The position numbers and the translations under genes were made by a program. From Berberis thunbergii (lineage: Eukaryota; Streptophyta; Magnoliopsida; Ranunculales; Berberidaceae): a DNA stretch of 64,000 bases. Numbering within the stretch: position 1 is the first letter of the stretch; every line of letters starts with the position of its first letter. The DNA is taken from contig QNQO01000822.1 in assembly GCA_003290165.1 (NCBI GenBank), positions 289,501 through 353,500 on the forward strand, in the 5' to 3' direction. The notes under the pieces are model-generated. The model did no database searches and was not told the origin of the DNA. It saw only the letters and a list, made by a program, of their open reading frames with translations. Positions 9,466-20,082 of the stretch are shown piece after piece.

Positions 9466-12400
9466 TTACATGTAGGATCGCATGCGAGGCCTCACCAAGG
9501 ACTGTGCTCCATCAACAAATGTGGTGGTTCCAGTCATGTACCGAGAATCGTCACTGATCAAATAGATTACTGTGGATGCTAGGTCATTCTTCACATCAAG
9601 CCATCTGTGAAGTGGATTTGCATCCTTAGTCCCTTTCTCTGCCTTCTCCCTCCCCACAGATAATACAAACTTGTCTTCACTATGTAAGCCACGGGCAATT
9701 CCATTGACCCTGATCTGGTGTTTCCCGACCTCCATTGCAGATAACTGACAAAGATATGTTTGATGAAATGTTAGATAACTCATCCAAAATTGCTTAAACT
9801 GAACAGCTAATCAATAATCACTGCCGACTGACTTGTCCAAAATAAATTATGAAAGTACATATGTCAACAGAGAATAGCATAAACACACAATAGTCGGTGC
9901 CATTCTGGAGACGGTTGATATTCATTTAGAACAGTCAAATTGCTGTTGAAAAGTATCAACGCGAGACACTACGCTGAGCCTTTTTTTATCACTCAACGAT
10001 TATCATTCATGGTCCAAGTTTCAATTCCCTTGAAATCCCTGGCAGTTACCATGCATGCGAGAGATGGAAATACATGAGTAACATGCCATTTATGTGATAT
10101 AATAGGTATACAAATCTATACACTGCTTACTAACAAGTCTATAAGTATAGTATGGTATAATAGTGTGTAGACAATTAAATATCACAGATGATGAAGTCTA
10201 TAGACTGTTCACTAACAACATGGATAGGCAAGGAAGTCCAAAATCTCAACTTCTTCATTAGAAACTCTTGGATTGACTATGAGCTCAGATCACAAACAAG
10301 AATAGTTGACCTCTACGTTCCAAAAGTATGATTTTTATGCATTCATGAGTAGTCAAGTCTGATTATGATGCGTAAGGACGTTACAGGGAATTCAAAGCAA
10401 TCTTCCTCAAGGAGAATTTAAGGAAATTTGCACAGTGAACCTTAGCTATCTGTAAAAATGTGTTTTTTCATCGTTATACTCTTGACTGAAGCATTTATGT
10501 TCTACACCCCCACACAATCCTCAGCTAAGGAAGCCTTGATAATATATTCTAAGCTAATCTTCATTTATTAGGTAGTTAGATCCCACCATCCCAGCTATTT
10601 GGTGAATTTACTTCCATGATGGCTGCTAAGTCACATATCAATGCTACCTTTTTCTTTGCAAAACCCCAAGATTTTGCCATTGGGTAGATAGTCTTCAGTT
10701 AGTTTTTTCCAAGTTAACTTTTGTTGTATTGAACTTAGCATGAATCAAACCCCATAAAACATGACAAAAGAATTGGAAAAATAAAAATAAAACCATTCGG
10801 AAATAAAGATTCAGCAGTTTCAATGATATAGGTTAAGAATTATGTAAGCTATGCCGTAGAATGCCAGAACAACTTCAAGAATTATGTAAGCTATGCCGTA
10901 GAATGCCAGAACAACTTCAAGGCCAGTATTTACCTATCTTGGAAAGATGCACGACTTATAACACAACAAATAACTTGTATCCAAGCCATTAAAATATGTT
11001 ATAAAAAAACCATATTTATAGTAGACAGTAAGTTAAAATCACCCATACCCTGACTAATTGCTGAATGGCAGCCGAACACGAACCATATGCAGCAGATCCA
11101 GAGTAGAGCCCTCTCTCAGCACCAAGAATTGTACTCATAAATACAATGGATCCTCCTGTTTTGTAATCCCTCATTCTTTTACTAACAGCCTTGAAAAGAT
11201 ACCATGCTGACATAAAATTAACTTTCATGATCTTTTTGAACTCGTCTTCTTCCAAATGTAAAGGGTCTGTCATATTCCCTGTTCCAAACCATCACCATAA
11301 GTATTCAGCAATCAAACAGAAAAGGAAGACATAATACTAAAAACTCAATAAACAAAATTCTCAATATAGAGAAACAAAAGAAAGAATTTTAACAAATGGA
11401 TAAGTAGCTATGTCATTTTGAATTTGGAGTTAAGATGGTAAAACAGAGCATTTTAAACAACGCCATTTGTATATATTCATTAAAATTGACTAAATTTTAT
11501 AGCCGTTCGAACATTTTTTTTTCATTTTTATTGAAGTATAGTTGCCGGTACAATACATCTAAAACAATCACGCCCTTAGAATTGATGCTTGCAAGATTTG
11601 AAGATAGGTATCAGTTTGAAGTGTCCAAACTCAAAAAAAAAAAAAAAAAAAAAAAAAGAAGAGCCAATTTCCCATACATAGCGGTAAATAACTTCAAATA
11701 GATCACAGATACAGCAATAAGCAAATAATCAATAACCAGAGTCAGAGAACCTTCTGAACACTGATCATTTGTATTCGATCCAAGCATTCCTTTAAATGAC
11801 ATTGCTTTCAAACTCGCGGCAGAGTGTAAATTAGTGAGGTGAACCTTACCTGATACCAAAGTGGAATGGAAGGAGGAAATAAAAAACAAAGAAAATGATG
11901 AATGTAAAGAAAGGTTTAACCCAAACTCCTAATAAACAAACTTCTACACACACTGAAACATATAGGATGAATGTAAAGTAGTTCTGCCTACATTGGGAAT
12001 CCTTCAACATCTAGTGGTAACATCGAGGGCGATTTGCCAATTCAATTATTTGATCCATCAGTCCTTTGTCCTAAATCTGCTGCGCATACATAATTTAACA
12101 TCTTCACCATGAAGATCATAGTCATAAGAAATCAACCTATTGTTGAAAAAATTTAACCAGATCCAAATAACATAAGGAATTCGCCCTTTTGCGAAGATTA
12201 TCCCTATTTCAAGAAGAAACAATACTCCCCAAGAAGAGCTCCAAATGGGCATTTCTTGCAATCTAAGGAACAAACATATTAAGATTCATTCCCACTAAAA
12301 CAACCCTAAACTTTCAATTGTAAGTATTCATTCCAATCTCATGACCTTTATTCGAAGACCAAATTTTCACAAACAATCAAATCCAAATCCAAATACTTAA

Positions 12401-12809
12401 ACATTGAATCAAATCATTTTATGTTTACCTTCGTAATTATAACAATTCACAAACGCATCCACTTTCCCCAGAATCCTCCATGCCCGTTCAACAGCTGCAT
12501 CAAAAACCACCTCATTATCATCCTCCATATCAATTCCCACAATCTCAACTGGCTCAACTGAGCCACTTATCTTCTCTGCAACCTTCTGGAGCTGACCTTT
12601 GTCTCCCATCAGAACCAACCTGAAACCCACCGAGCAAAACCACTCAAAACCATAAAAACAAACTCAATTACTCGAAAAAAAAATGGGTCTAATTGGAGAA
12701 GTTAATTTACTTACTTGCAACCACGCTTGGCGAGATGGCAAGCGATGTTTTGAGAGATTTCATCGCCATTAGAGGTCAGCAAAACCTTCTTCGATGATTG
12801 GGTCGCCAT
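9466..12809 (-). CDS. Short-chain dehydrogenase/reductase with degenerate active site
   Basis: Four exons join in frame: 12809-12715, 12619-12429, 11278-11049 and 9744-9466, giving 264 residues from an ATG followed by [10 protein letters not shown]. All junctions use GT/AG and phases fit exactly. The order is that of a classical SDR (Rossmann fold; NAD(P)-dependent oxidation or reduction): a nucleotide-binding start, IGxDxED-like strand, VNFMSAWYL helix, GSIVFMST strand, ARGLH and a C-terminal [10 protein letters not shown] tail. However, the TGxxxGIG motif reads TSNGDEIS (12-19), NNAG reads NCYN (90-93), and YxxxK reads YGSCS, so Tyr160 remains but the catalytic lysine is Ser164. This looks like an intact gene for a non-classical or inactive SDR, probably cytosolic or organellar without a clear signal. 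The substrate is unknown. A foldback MITE lies about 150 bases upstream of the ATG. Confidence 0.85.
10835..10918. repeat. 42-bp tandem duplication in SDR intron 3
   Basis: The unit starting AAGAATTATGTAAGCTATGC is present twice in direct succession (10835-10876 and 10877-10918), identical as read. It lies inside the intron between SDR exons 3 and 4, so it should not affect the protein. Confidence 0.9.
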
Positions 12810-12959
12810 AGTTGTGAGAGATGGTAGGGTCGATGGATCAAACAAACACTAATGAGAGAGATGAAATGATATTTAAGACGAAAAACGAAACTATGGGTTC
12901 GACGGTTAAATCTTGGGGAATGACATGAAAGCTCAGCGGTTATATGTTGGTGAAGAGTT

Positions 12960-13111
12960 ATTCTAAATGGCGAGGGGGGGAGGTGGCGGAATGGGGATCG
13001 TTCATCTCCTTCGAGATGCGCACACCAAAAAAATGGCATATATCTCGAGAGAGGTGAACGGTCTCCACCCGCCACCTCCCTCCCCTCGCCCACTTCCTCG
13101 ACATTTAGAAT
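12960..13111. mobile_element. Foldback MITE, family F, copy 2
   Basis: Starts ATTCTAAATGGCGAGG and ends with the complementary CCTCGACATTTAGAAT. Arms of about 65 bases contain the family words GAGGTGGCGG, GTTCATCTC and CTCGAGA. It lies about 150 bases upstream of the SDR start codon, so it is within or next to that promoter. No coding capacity. Confidence 0.8.
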
Positions 13112-13849
13112 TTCTGGTTGGTGAATGGTATCACTACGTCAATTTGCAATATTTTTATTAGTTTATGGTGTTTTCACAATTGACTTTTGACCGACATCAA
13201 AATCTTATAAAAATTCTACTTGCCTTAAAAAATAAAAACATATAAGTAACATAGTACAAGGTTTTAGTAAATGAGCCGGTGATACTTTAGGACATGGATT
13301 GGAGTATTAAAAACACAACCTTATAACTTTTGAACTTGCCCACTGAAACGGTAAGGGAATATCGACCGTGAAACCTTAGTTTTGGTATCAAATTGTTCAA
13401 ACCCATCGATCTAATTAAAAATAAATAAAATTTGCAACCACTGGCAATAACAAAAGGGATCAATTATTTTGATTCATGAGACACGAGTTTGTTTGATTAC
13501 ATTTTTGTCGAAATAATTAATTATATAATGTATTATTTGATAGGTTGGGGAGATTTTGGTGAGGGATCCATACGTCTTTGATGAAGATTTAAATTTAAGT
13601 TGGTCCAGTAAAGTAGTTGATATGGTTGATAAGTTGGTCCCGTAAAGTAGTTGATATAGTTGACAGAGGCAATAATGAAAAAAGAAGAAACAATCAATGC
13701 TAGAGAACATGTTGTTGATGAAGATCGAAGGATTTATGATTGAGCAAATTACAAGTTTGTGGACAAACATGAGAGGATATTGGTGTGGGCAAACTACAAG
13801 CAAAACTCTCCCAAGTCACGAATAATAGAAATAATAATAATTATGGCCT
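13112..13849. other. Intergenic, no gene recognised
   Basis: AT-rich sequence with a short duplicated word (TTGGTCC-GTAAAGTAGTTGATAT) at about 13598-13650. The 109-codon minus frame at 13474-13803 has no recognisable features. Confidence 0.4.
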
Positions 13850-13996
13850 ATATTTTACGGCATAGAATAAAGGGCGTAAAATGGTTGGGATCGAGATACG
13901 TAGAAACACTTTGGAGATTTTATCATATTTTCAAGATTATGACATCCTAATTACAAGATATGGTTGCGAAAACCTGATTTCCTAGTATTTTTGTTC
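13850..13996 (-). mobile_element. Degenerate MITE, family M
   Basis: The reverse complement begins TAGGAAATCAGGTTTTCGCA, followed by AATTAGGATG, TCTTGAAA-ATGATAAAATC and a TATCTCG word in the same order as the better-preserved copies at 46139 and 42158. The far end is poorly conserved, so the boundary is approximate. Confidence 0.45.
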
Positions 13997-14197
13997 TAAT
14001 TAATCAATATGACCGATAATTTACTAGATTTGAAATATGGATCAGATTTTTCGAGAGGGGTTTCTTTCACACATGGGTTTCTCCATCTATGATTGAGAGG
14101 GGTTTCTATTTTTAGCTTTCATCCATGTTCATCACAGAGGTTTCTTCTTTTGTGCTTGAAAGATTTTAGAATTTGTGATTCTTCCACACAGAGGGGT

Positions 14198-14910
14198 TTC
14201 AAACAATAACAAACCTCCTCTTGACTTTCGAACCCCAAATTTTTTTCTCATCATTTTTTAACAAACACAAATTTCTGCCTTCTAAAACCATCTCTTCACA
14301 AATTTAAGCACATTGGACAAACATACAAGCATCATAGGGAGAAAATGAAGAGAAATCTTGAGAGATCTGAGATTTTCTTCTACACAGAGGTTTCCTTTGT
14401 GCTTGAAAGATCTGAGATTTTCTTCGTCTGTGATAGGGGTTTTTTCGTCCATGATTGAGAGGGGTTTCTTCAGGGGTTTTCAACTGGTGAGTGTGTTCCT
14501 CGTCTAGATCGATAGGGGTATTCAACTGGTGAGAGTGGTCTTCAAGGAGCACTACTTCAACTAGTGAGAGAGGTCTTCAAGTGGTCAGAGGGGTCTTCTT
14601 CAACTGGTGAAAGAGGTCTTCTTCAACTAGATCTAGACCATCTCCGTTTTGTAGAGACCACTTTGCAGGACTAGTTCCTTGGCCAAAGTCAAGCGGCTAT
14701 ATCGCAACTGATGACATTTTCGACGAGTATTACTGTTTAGCTTTTTTTAATATTTCTTTTCATTTTCTCCCTATGATGCTTGTATGTTTGTCCAAGGTGC
14801 TTAAATTTGTGAAGAGATGGTTTTAGAAAGCAGAAATTTGTGTTTGTTAAAAATTGATGAGAAAAAAAATTGGGGTTTGAAAGTCAAGAAGATGTTTGTT
14901 ATTGTTTGAA
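14198..14910. mobile_element. Long inverted-repeat element with internal repeats
   Basis: The left arm (14198-14356) and right arm (14750-14910) are reverse complements over about 160 bases with roughly 90 percent or better identity by eye, ending in TTCAAACAATAAC and GTTATTGTTTGAA. The 390-base interior holds degenerate repeats of GGTCTTCTTCAACTGGTGAG. No transposase is present. Arm length suggests a Mutator-like or foldback non-autonomous element. Its right end adjoins the start of LINE A sequence. I found no convincing target duplication. Confidence 0.7.
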
Positions 14911-17900
14911 TCAAGTTCGAGGGTTAGAATCAAAGTTTTTGTAGAACTGCAGATGAGAGATTGGATAGGGTGTCAGCTTAAGAAAGTTGTGGAATCAGGC
15001 TCTAACACCTTAGCTAATTGGAATATCAATAATAGATGAGTTATGGTGGTGAAAAAGGCTAATAAATGTGAAGTCTCTTTCTATTATGGTAGGTTGGGGG
15101 TCAGGGTCTAAAACTATGAGGGTGCCAATTGATGTAGAAGGGAAGGGCTGGAAACAACTCGCTTAGGCTCTGAAGGAGGCAGTTCTAAAAAAGGTGTGCC
15201 TCAGCCAGATCCCCAGCAACAAGCAGAGATGGAGGCTCTTTTCTGCAAGGGCCTAGTGTTGTCCTCCCTCTAAGCAACAAAACGTTTGTCGAGGTTTTGT
15301 TGCGACCACAAATCTTTCAGGTCAGTAAGGGCCCAGTTACCGCAGCCTCTATCCATCTTGATTCTCCTATTGATTTCTTGGCTCGACTTTGGGGGAGTCA
15401 TCATTTTTAGGCAGCTCTAATTACAACAGAGAACGGTACGAGATCGGTGATACAGTTGCCTGATTCAGTGATCCAATGGTCACCTGTTGCTTTTCCCGTT
15501 GGCCACAAAACTTTTCTGGTTTTTGCCAACCCCCCACAAGTGATCCCTTATGAGTAACAGAAGGATCCTTCGACTAGGTTTTTAGCATTGAGTGTTCAGT
15601 CTCCCTTGCAAGATCCAGTGCTTTCTCATTCACCTGCTTTTCTCTCTAGCTCAGTGGGTAACCAAGTCTCGAAATCAGCTCGCCCAACTCAGTAGGATAA
15701 AGGCAAGGGTATTATTGGACCTTTGCCTTGCCAGGGGCCCATGTCCAATTTGAAGCGTAATCTCACCCAGCCTACTGAACAACAGGTTTCTAGAAATTAT
15801 TGGAAAATCTTAGAAGTCATGGAAAGAGATGTATTCAACCTGGATCTTGTATTGACCAAGATGTCCATGCAAGCCAGTAGTGATCGCAAGCTGGCTAAGA
15901 AAGTCCAGCGTGATAGAGCCATTGAATGGGCTAATTTTTCAGTTTTTTCAACTAGATCCAGGTTCATGCTTAAACAAAGATCCACTAAATCAGTCTCTTC
16001 CAACAAAGCCAGGTGAGTGAAACTTAAGGGTTTTAGCACCCCAGTTGTGCAAGTAAGAACCGAGCCTTCCAACCACACCCAGGAGTGTTTGGTGTCTCTT
16101 GTTTACCATTTGGGTTTTGAGCCACAAACAGAACAGTGTGTTGGAGTCTATGGTTTGCCAATAGAGCAGTGCGTCCTACATTTGGAGAGTTGCTCGTCTG
16201 CACCAGACCACGTAGGCACGCACCAAACCACGTAGGCGCTCTCCCAGGCTTCGAGGTCACTTGGACGAACCATCTAGGTGGACTTATTCATGGCAAACAT
16301 GTTTCTAGGCAGTCCTCAGGGGTTGTTTCTAGGGTCAATAACAGTGCATATCTCTCTATTTGTGATTGTCGTTTAGCCCAAAAAAAGATATCTAACCAAT
16401 CAGTTTTCAAAAAAATTGGCTTGGCAGTGGAAGTGGACCTCAGTCAGGATGAATAAAGGGCTTTGTGTATGGTTCAAGCTGTAACACAAAGTTCAGAATC
16501 CGACAGAGCTAGGGACAAGTGCAGCAATCTCGGTGTCAAAGGTCCCTCATGAACCTCAAAATTCTATCATGGAACTCTAAGGAGCTCGGGAATTTTGAGA
16601 GGCAAAGGGGTTGTCGAAGGTTAATCTCAGATAATTGTCCAGATCTTGTTTTCATTCAGGAATCAAAATTGGAGAGATGTTCTAGAGAATTTATCAATAA
16701 GTTGTGGGTGAAAGTTCTTTAATTGGGCTATGGTGAAATCCATTGGCGGTTCAGGGGGTCTATTAGCTATTTGGGATGTTGATTTTTTACAGATGAGGGA
16801 AGTATTGAAAATGGCTTTTTATCTTTCTATTCAATTTCAAATGATCCCAGACAACTCTTTTTAGACAGGGTCAAACATTTATGGACCGTGTGATCATTCT
16901 CTAAGAGAGCATTTCTCGGAAGAACTATATGACATTGTTAGCTGGGTGCAATCTCCATGGGTGTTTGCAGGAGACTTCAATGTTGTTCATTACATGAACG
17001 AAAATAAAAGTTGCGGAAGGAGGTCCATGAGCATGCAAAATTTCAATCGGTTCATTAATGAGGTGGAGCTCGCTGCTTTAAGCTGAAGGGCGAAAGTTTA
17101 CGTACTCAAATTGAAGAGAACACCCTATTTTGTGTCGGCATGATTGGTTTCTGGCTTCGGTGGATTGGATTGCTAAGTTTGGTGAAAAAGTTGAATGGAT
17201 CAAGGGAACGACTGGTTCTGACCATCACGCGATTCTGCTGGCGAACTCTTCTATTGGCGGCAGCACTCACCTCTTTTTCTTTGATAGAGGTTGGTTTTAT
17301 CACCCAACACTGACAGAGGAGATTAAATCACGATAGAACAACTCAGTGATCTCTTGTCACCCTGGCTACTGCTTATGGTGGAAACTAAAGGCGATTAGAT
17401 GCAACCTTAAAAGTTTTAGGACTAAAGTAAGACCAATTTATGCATTCAAAATATTTTTGTTTTGATTGCTAACATTGATGTTGAGGAAGGGATCCGGCAC
17501 CTGATTGCTGATGAGAGGTCTTATAGAGTGCAACTACATCAAGAGTGAACAAAGTTAACCAAAAGAGATAAAGAGTTTTGGATGATCAGGTCTGGGCATG
17601 TCATATGGATTAAGGGTCTAAATTCTTTCATAACTTGGTCAACAGTCGCAGACTATTTAACTCTATTGAAGCTCTTAACATGGATCATTAGATGATAACA
17701 GATGAAGCCAACATCAGAAAAATATGGTCTCTTGCTTCAATGAGTTGTTCAGCGAAAATGAAGAGGCGACCTTTCTTCTCGGGGATTACTTTTCAGTCTA
17801 TCTCTCAGCCAATGGCTACCTCATTGGTAGAAACTTTTCAGAGATGAAAATTATAGGGGTAATGCAAGAGCTCAAATCAGAAGTTTTTTCTGGTCTTGAA

Positions 17901-20082
17901 AATGTGGGAGGTAATCAAAGTTGAATTTCTTAATGTTATTGAAGATTTTAATACTAGGAATTTTTTGGATTGACGGTTGAACACCACTATCATCTTGTTT
18001 ATTCCTAAATGTGTCAGAGTGCGAACTGTCAAGGACTCCAGACCTATTAGTATTTTGAACGGGGCTTACAAGATCATTGCCAAAATGTTGGCTAATAGAT
18101 TAAAAATGTTCTTCATTTAGTCATTTCAAAGTGCAGTAGTCAGTGGAAGGCAGGTGGTTGATAGCCCTTTGATTGCCAATGAAATTATTGTTTCAGAAAA
18201 AAAAAAAAAAAAAAAAAAAAAACAAGGTGTTCCGGGGCTCGTCATCAAATTAGATTTCTCAAAAGCTTTTGACAATGTTTCTTGGAGATATTTGGATTTA
18301 GTAATGACTCACATATGGTTTGACTCCAAATGGATCCATTGGCTTCACACTTGCAGATATACAACCAATTTCTCTCTAAAGATTAACGGACAACTGCACG
18401 AATTTTTCAATAGCTCTAAAGGCCAGCGTCAGGGTGATCCCCCGTCTCTTCTTATCTTTACTCTAGCAACAGAAGGTCTGACCCAAATAATTCTTAAAGC
18501 GGTTGAGGTTGGTTTAGTAAGAGGTTTTCAGTTGCTGAGGGTAGTCCTACTGTTTCTATTCTTCAGTACACAGACGATACTATCATTTTTTGTGATGGCT
18601 CTACCACTCAAGTTCTTGCTCTAAAAAGAATTATACGTTGGTTCGAAGTTATTTTCGGTCTAAAAATCATCGTTCACAAATCAGTGGTGTTACCTATTGG
18701 AGAAGTCCCTCATCTGAAGCAGTTGGCGAGTTTATTTGGTTGTGCAGCGATTCAACTTCCTGTTAAGTACTTAGGCATGCATTTAGGTGCTAAATTCAAA
18801 AGTAAAACTGTATGGGATGAGTCAATCGAAAGGATGAAATCGAGACTAGCTTCTTGGAAGCGCAAATTTTTCTCAAAAGTAGGCAGACTAGCACTTGTCC
18901 AATCCAATTTAGCTTCTAACCCTGTTTTCCTTCTGTCTCTTATCAAGGTTCCTACTTTAGTTGCAAACAGGATAAAATAGATCATGCGCAATTTCCTTTG
19001 TAGCTCCTCACAAACCTCCAGAAAAATGCATCTAGTGAGTTGGACAAAATCTATTGTCCAAAAACTCGAGGTGGTCTAGGCATTCGCCAAATAAGTATTT
19101 TCAATTTAGCATTACTTTCCAAGTGGCTTTGGCGATTTGCAGAAGAAGATGACACTTTATGGAGATCTCTCATCATTGATAAATATGGACGAAATAGATG
19201 AGATTGGGATACCAGAACCAAGTACACTCCTTATGGTTGATCTATGTGGAAATCCATATCTTTGTGTGCACGTATTTTCTACCCTTACACCTCACTTCAC
19301 TGTGGTAATAGCGATCTCGTCTCATTCTGGCATGATTCTTGGTGCAGCAACAAACTTCTGAAGGATCTGTTTCCTATGTTGTTTCTCATTAGCAACCAGA
19401 AAAATGTGAGAGTTAACAATTTTTTGTCCAATAAAGATTCCTGGGATCTTTCTTTTCGAAGACCCCTAAATGATGAGGAGCTAGAGGAGGTCACCAATTT
19501 AATGCAACTATTAGATATTCAGATGCTCTCAGAGGGATCTAATAGTTTGGTGTGAAAGGGTAAAAGTGTGAGTTTCTCGATGAAAGAATTTTCGGATATG
19601 CTAGTTGCATCTCACTATGAGGCCCACTCCAGCCCCTTCATTTCCTCTCACAAGAATCTAGTTTTGATGGAAAACCTTCTTCCTCAGATTAATTTATTTT
19701 GTTGGTCAGCAATGCATTAGAAGATCCTAACTAAAGACAGGTTGAAGAAGAGAGGAATCCTTACAGGAAGTCTTTGTATGCTTTGTAATGAGAATGACGA
19801 GACTCTAGATCACTTGGTGCTTCATTGCAGATTCTCCAAATCAATTTGGAACAATTTCTTGTCAGAATTTGGTCTGAGTTTGATGTTTCAAGGTTCCCTT
19901 TAGGATTGGCTAAGTTGGTGGTCCCATGTGGTGTAGGGTTTCTCATGTGCTCATGTGGAATGGTTATGGTGTAGGGTTTCTCATGTGCTCATGTGGTGTG
20001 TGTGGAAAGAAAGAAATATGAGGGTTTCTGAATGGCTTAACAGATCGGGACACTCTATCTTTATGGAAATAATGCAGAGCTG
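14911..20082 (+). mobile_element. LINE A, degenerate L1-type retrotransposon (main part)
   Basis: A full set of plant L1 parts can be read in order, in several broken frames. ORF1 remnants occur at about 14940-16450. The endonuclease starts near 16540 (LKILSWNSKELG, PDLVFIQESK), with AGDFNVV near 16970 and GSDHHAILL near 17218. Reverse transcriptase runs about 17720-19000: LDFSKAFDNVSW, SSKGQRQGDPPS, a YADD box altered to YTDD near 18563, and LPVKYLGMHLG. The zinc-binding tail is at about 19400-19880. Many stops and frameshifts (for example a 23-base A run at 18199-18221) show it is dead. It is interrupted at 20082 by another element and resumes at 22670. The 5' start is uncertain because it abuts the inverted-repeat element. 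Confidence 0.85.

Noticed and set aside
10835..10918. CRISPR-like or other spaced repeat array
   Set aside because: Only two adjacent copies without spacers, inside a plant intron; a plain tandem duplication. No CRISPR array is present in the window.
11611..11889. 92-codon minus frame between SDR exons 2 and 3
   Set aside because: It lies wholly inside SDR intron 2, includes a long phenylalanine run from a poly(A) tract, and would break the SDR frame if spliced in.
12058..12273. 71-codon minus frame near SDR exon 2
   Set aside because: Located in SDR intron 2; no motif and no splice support.
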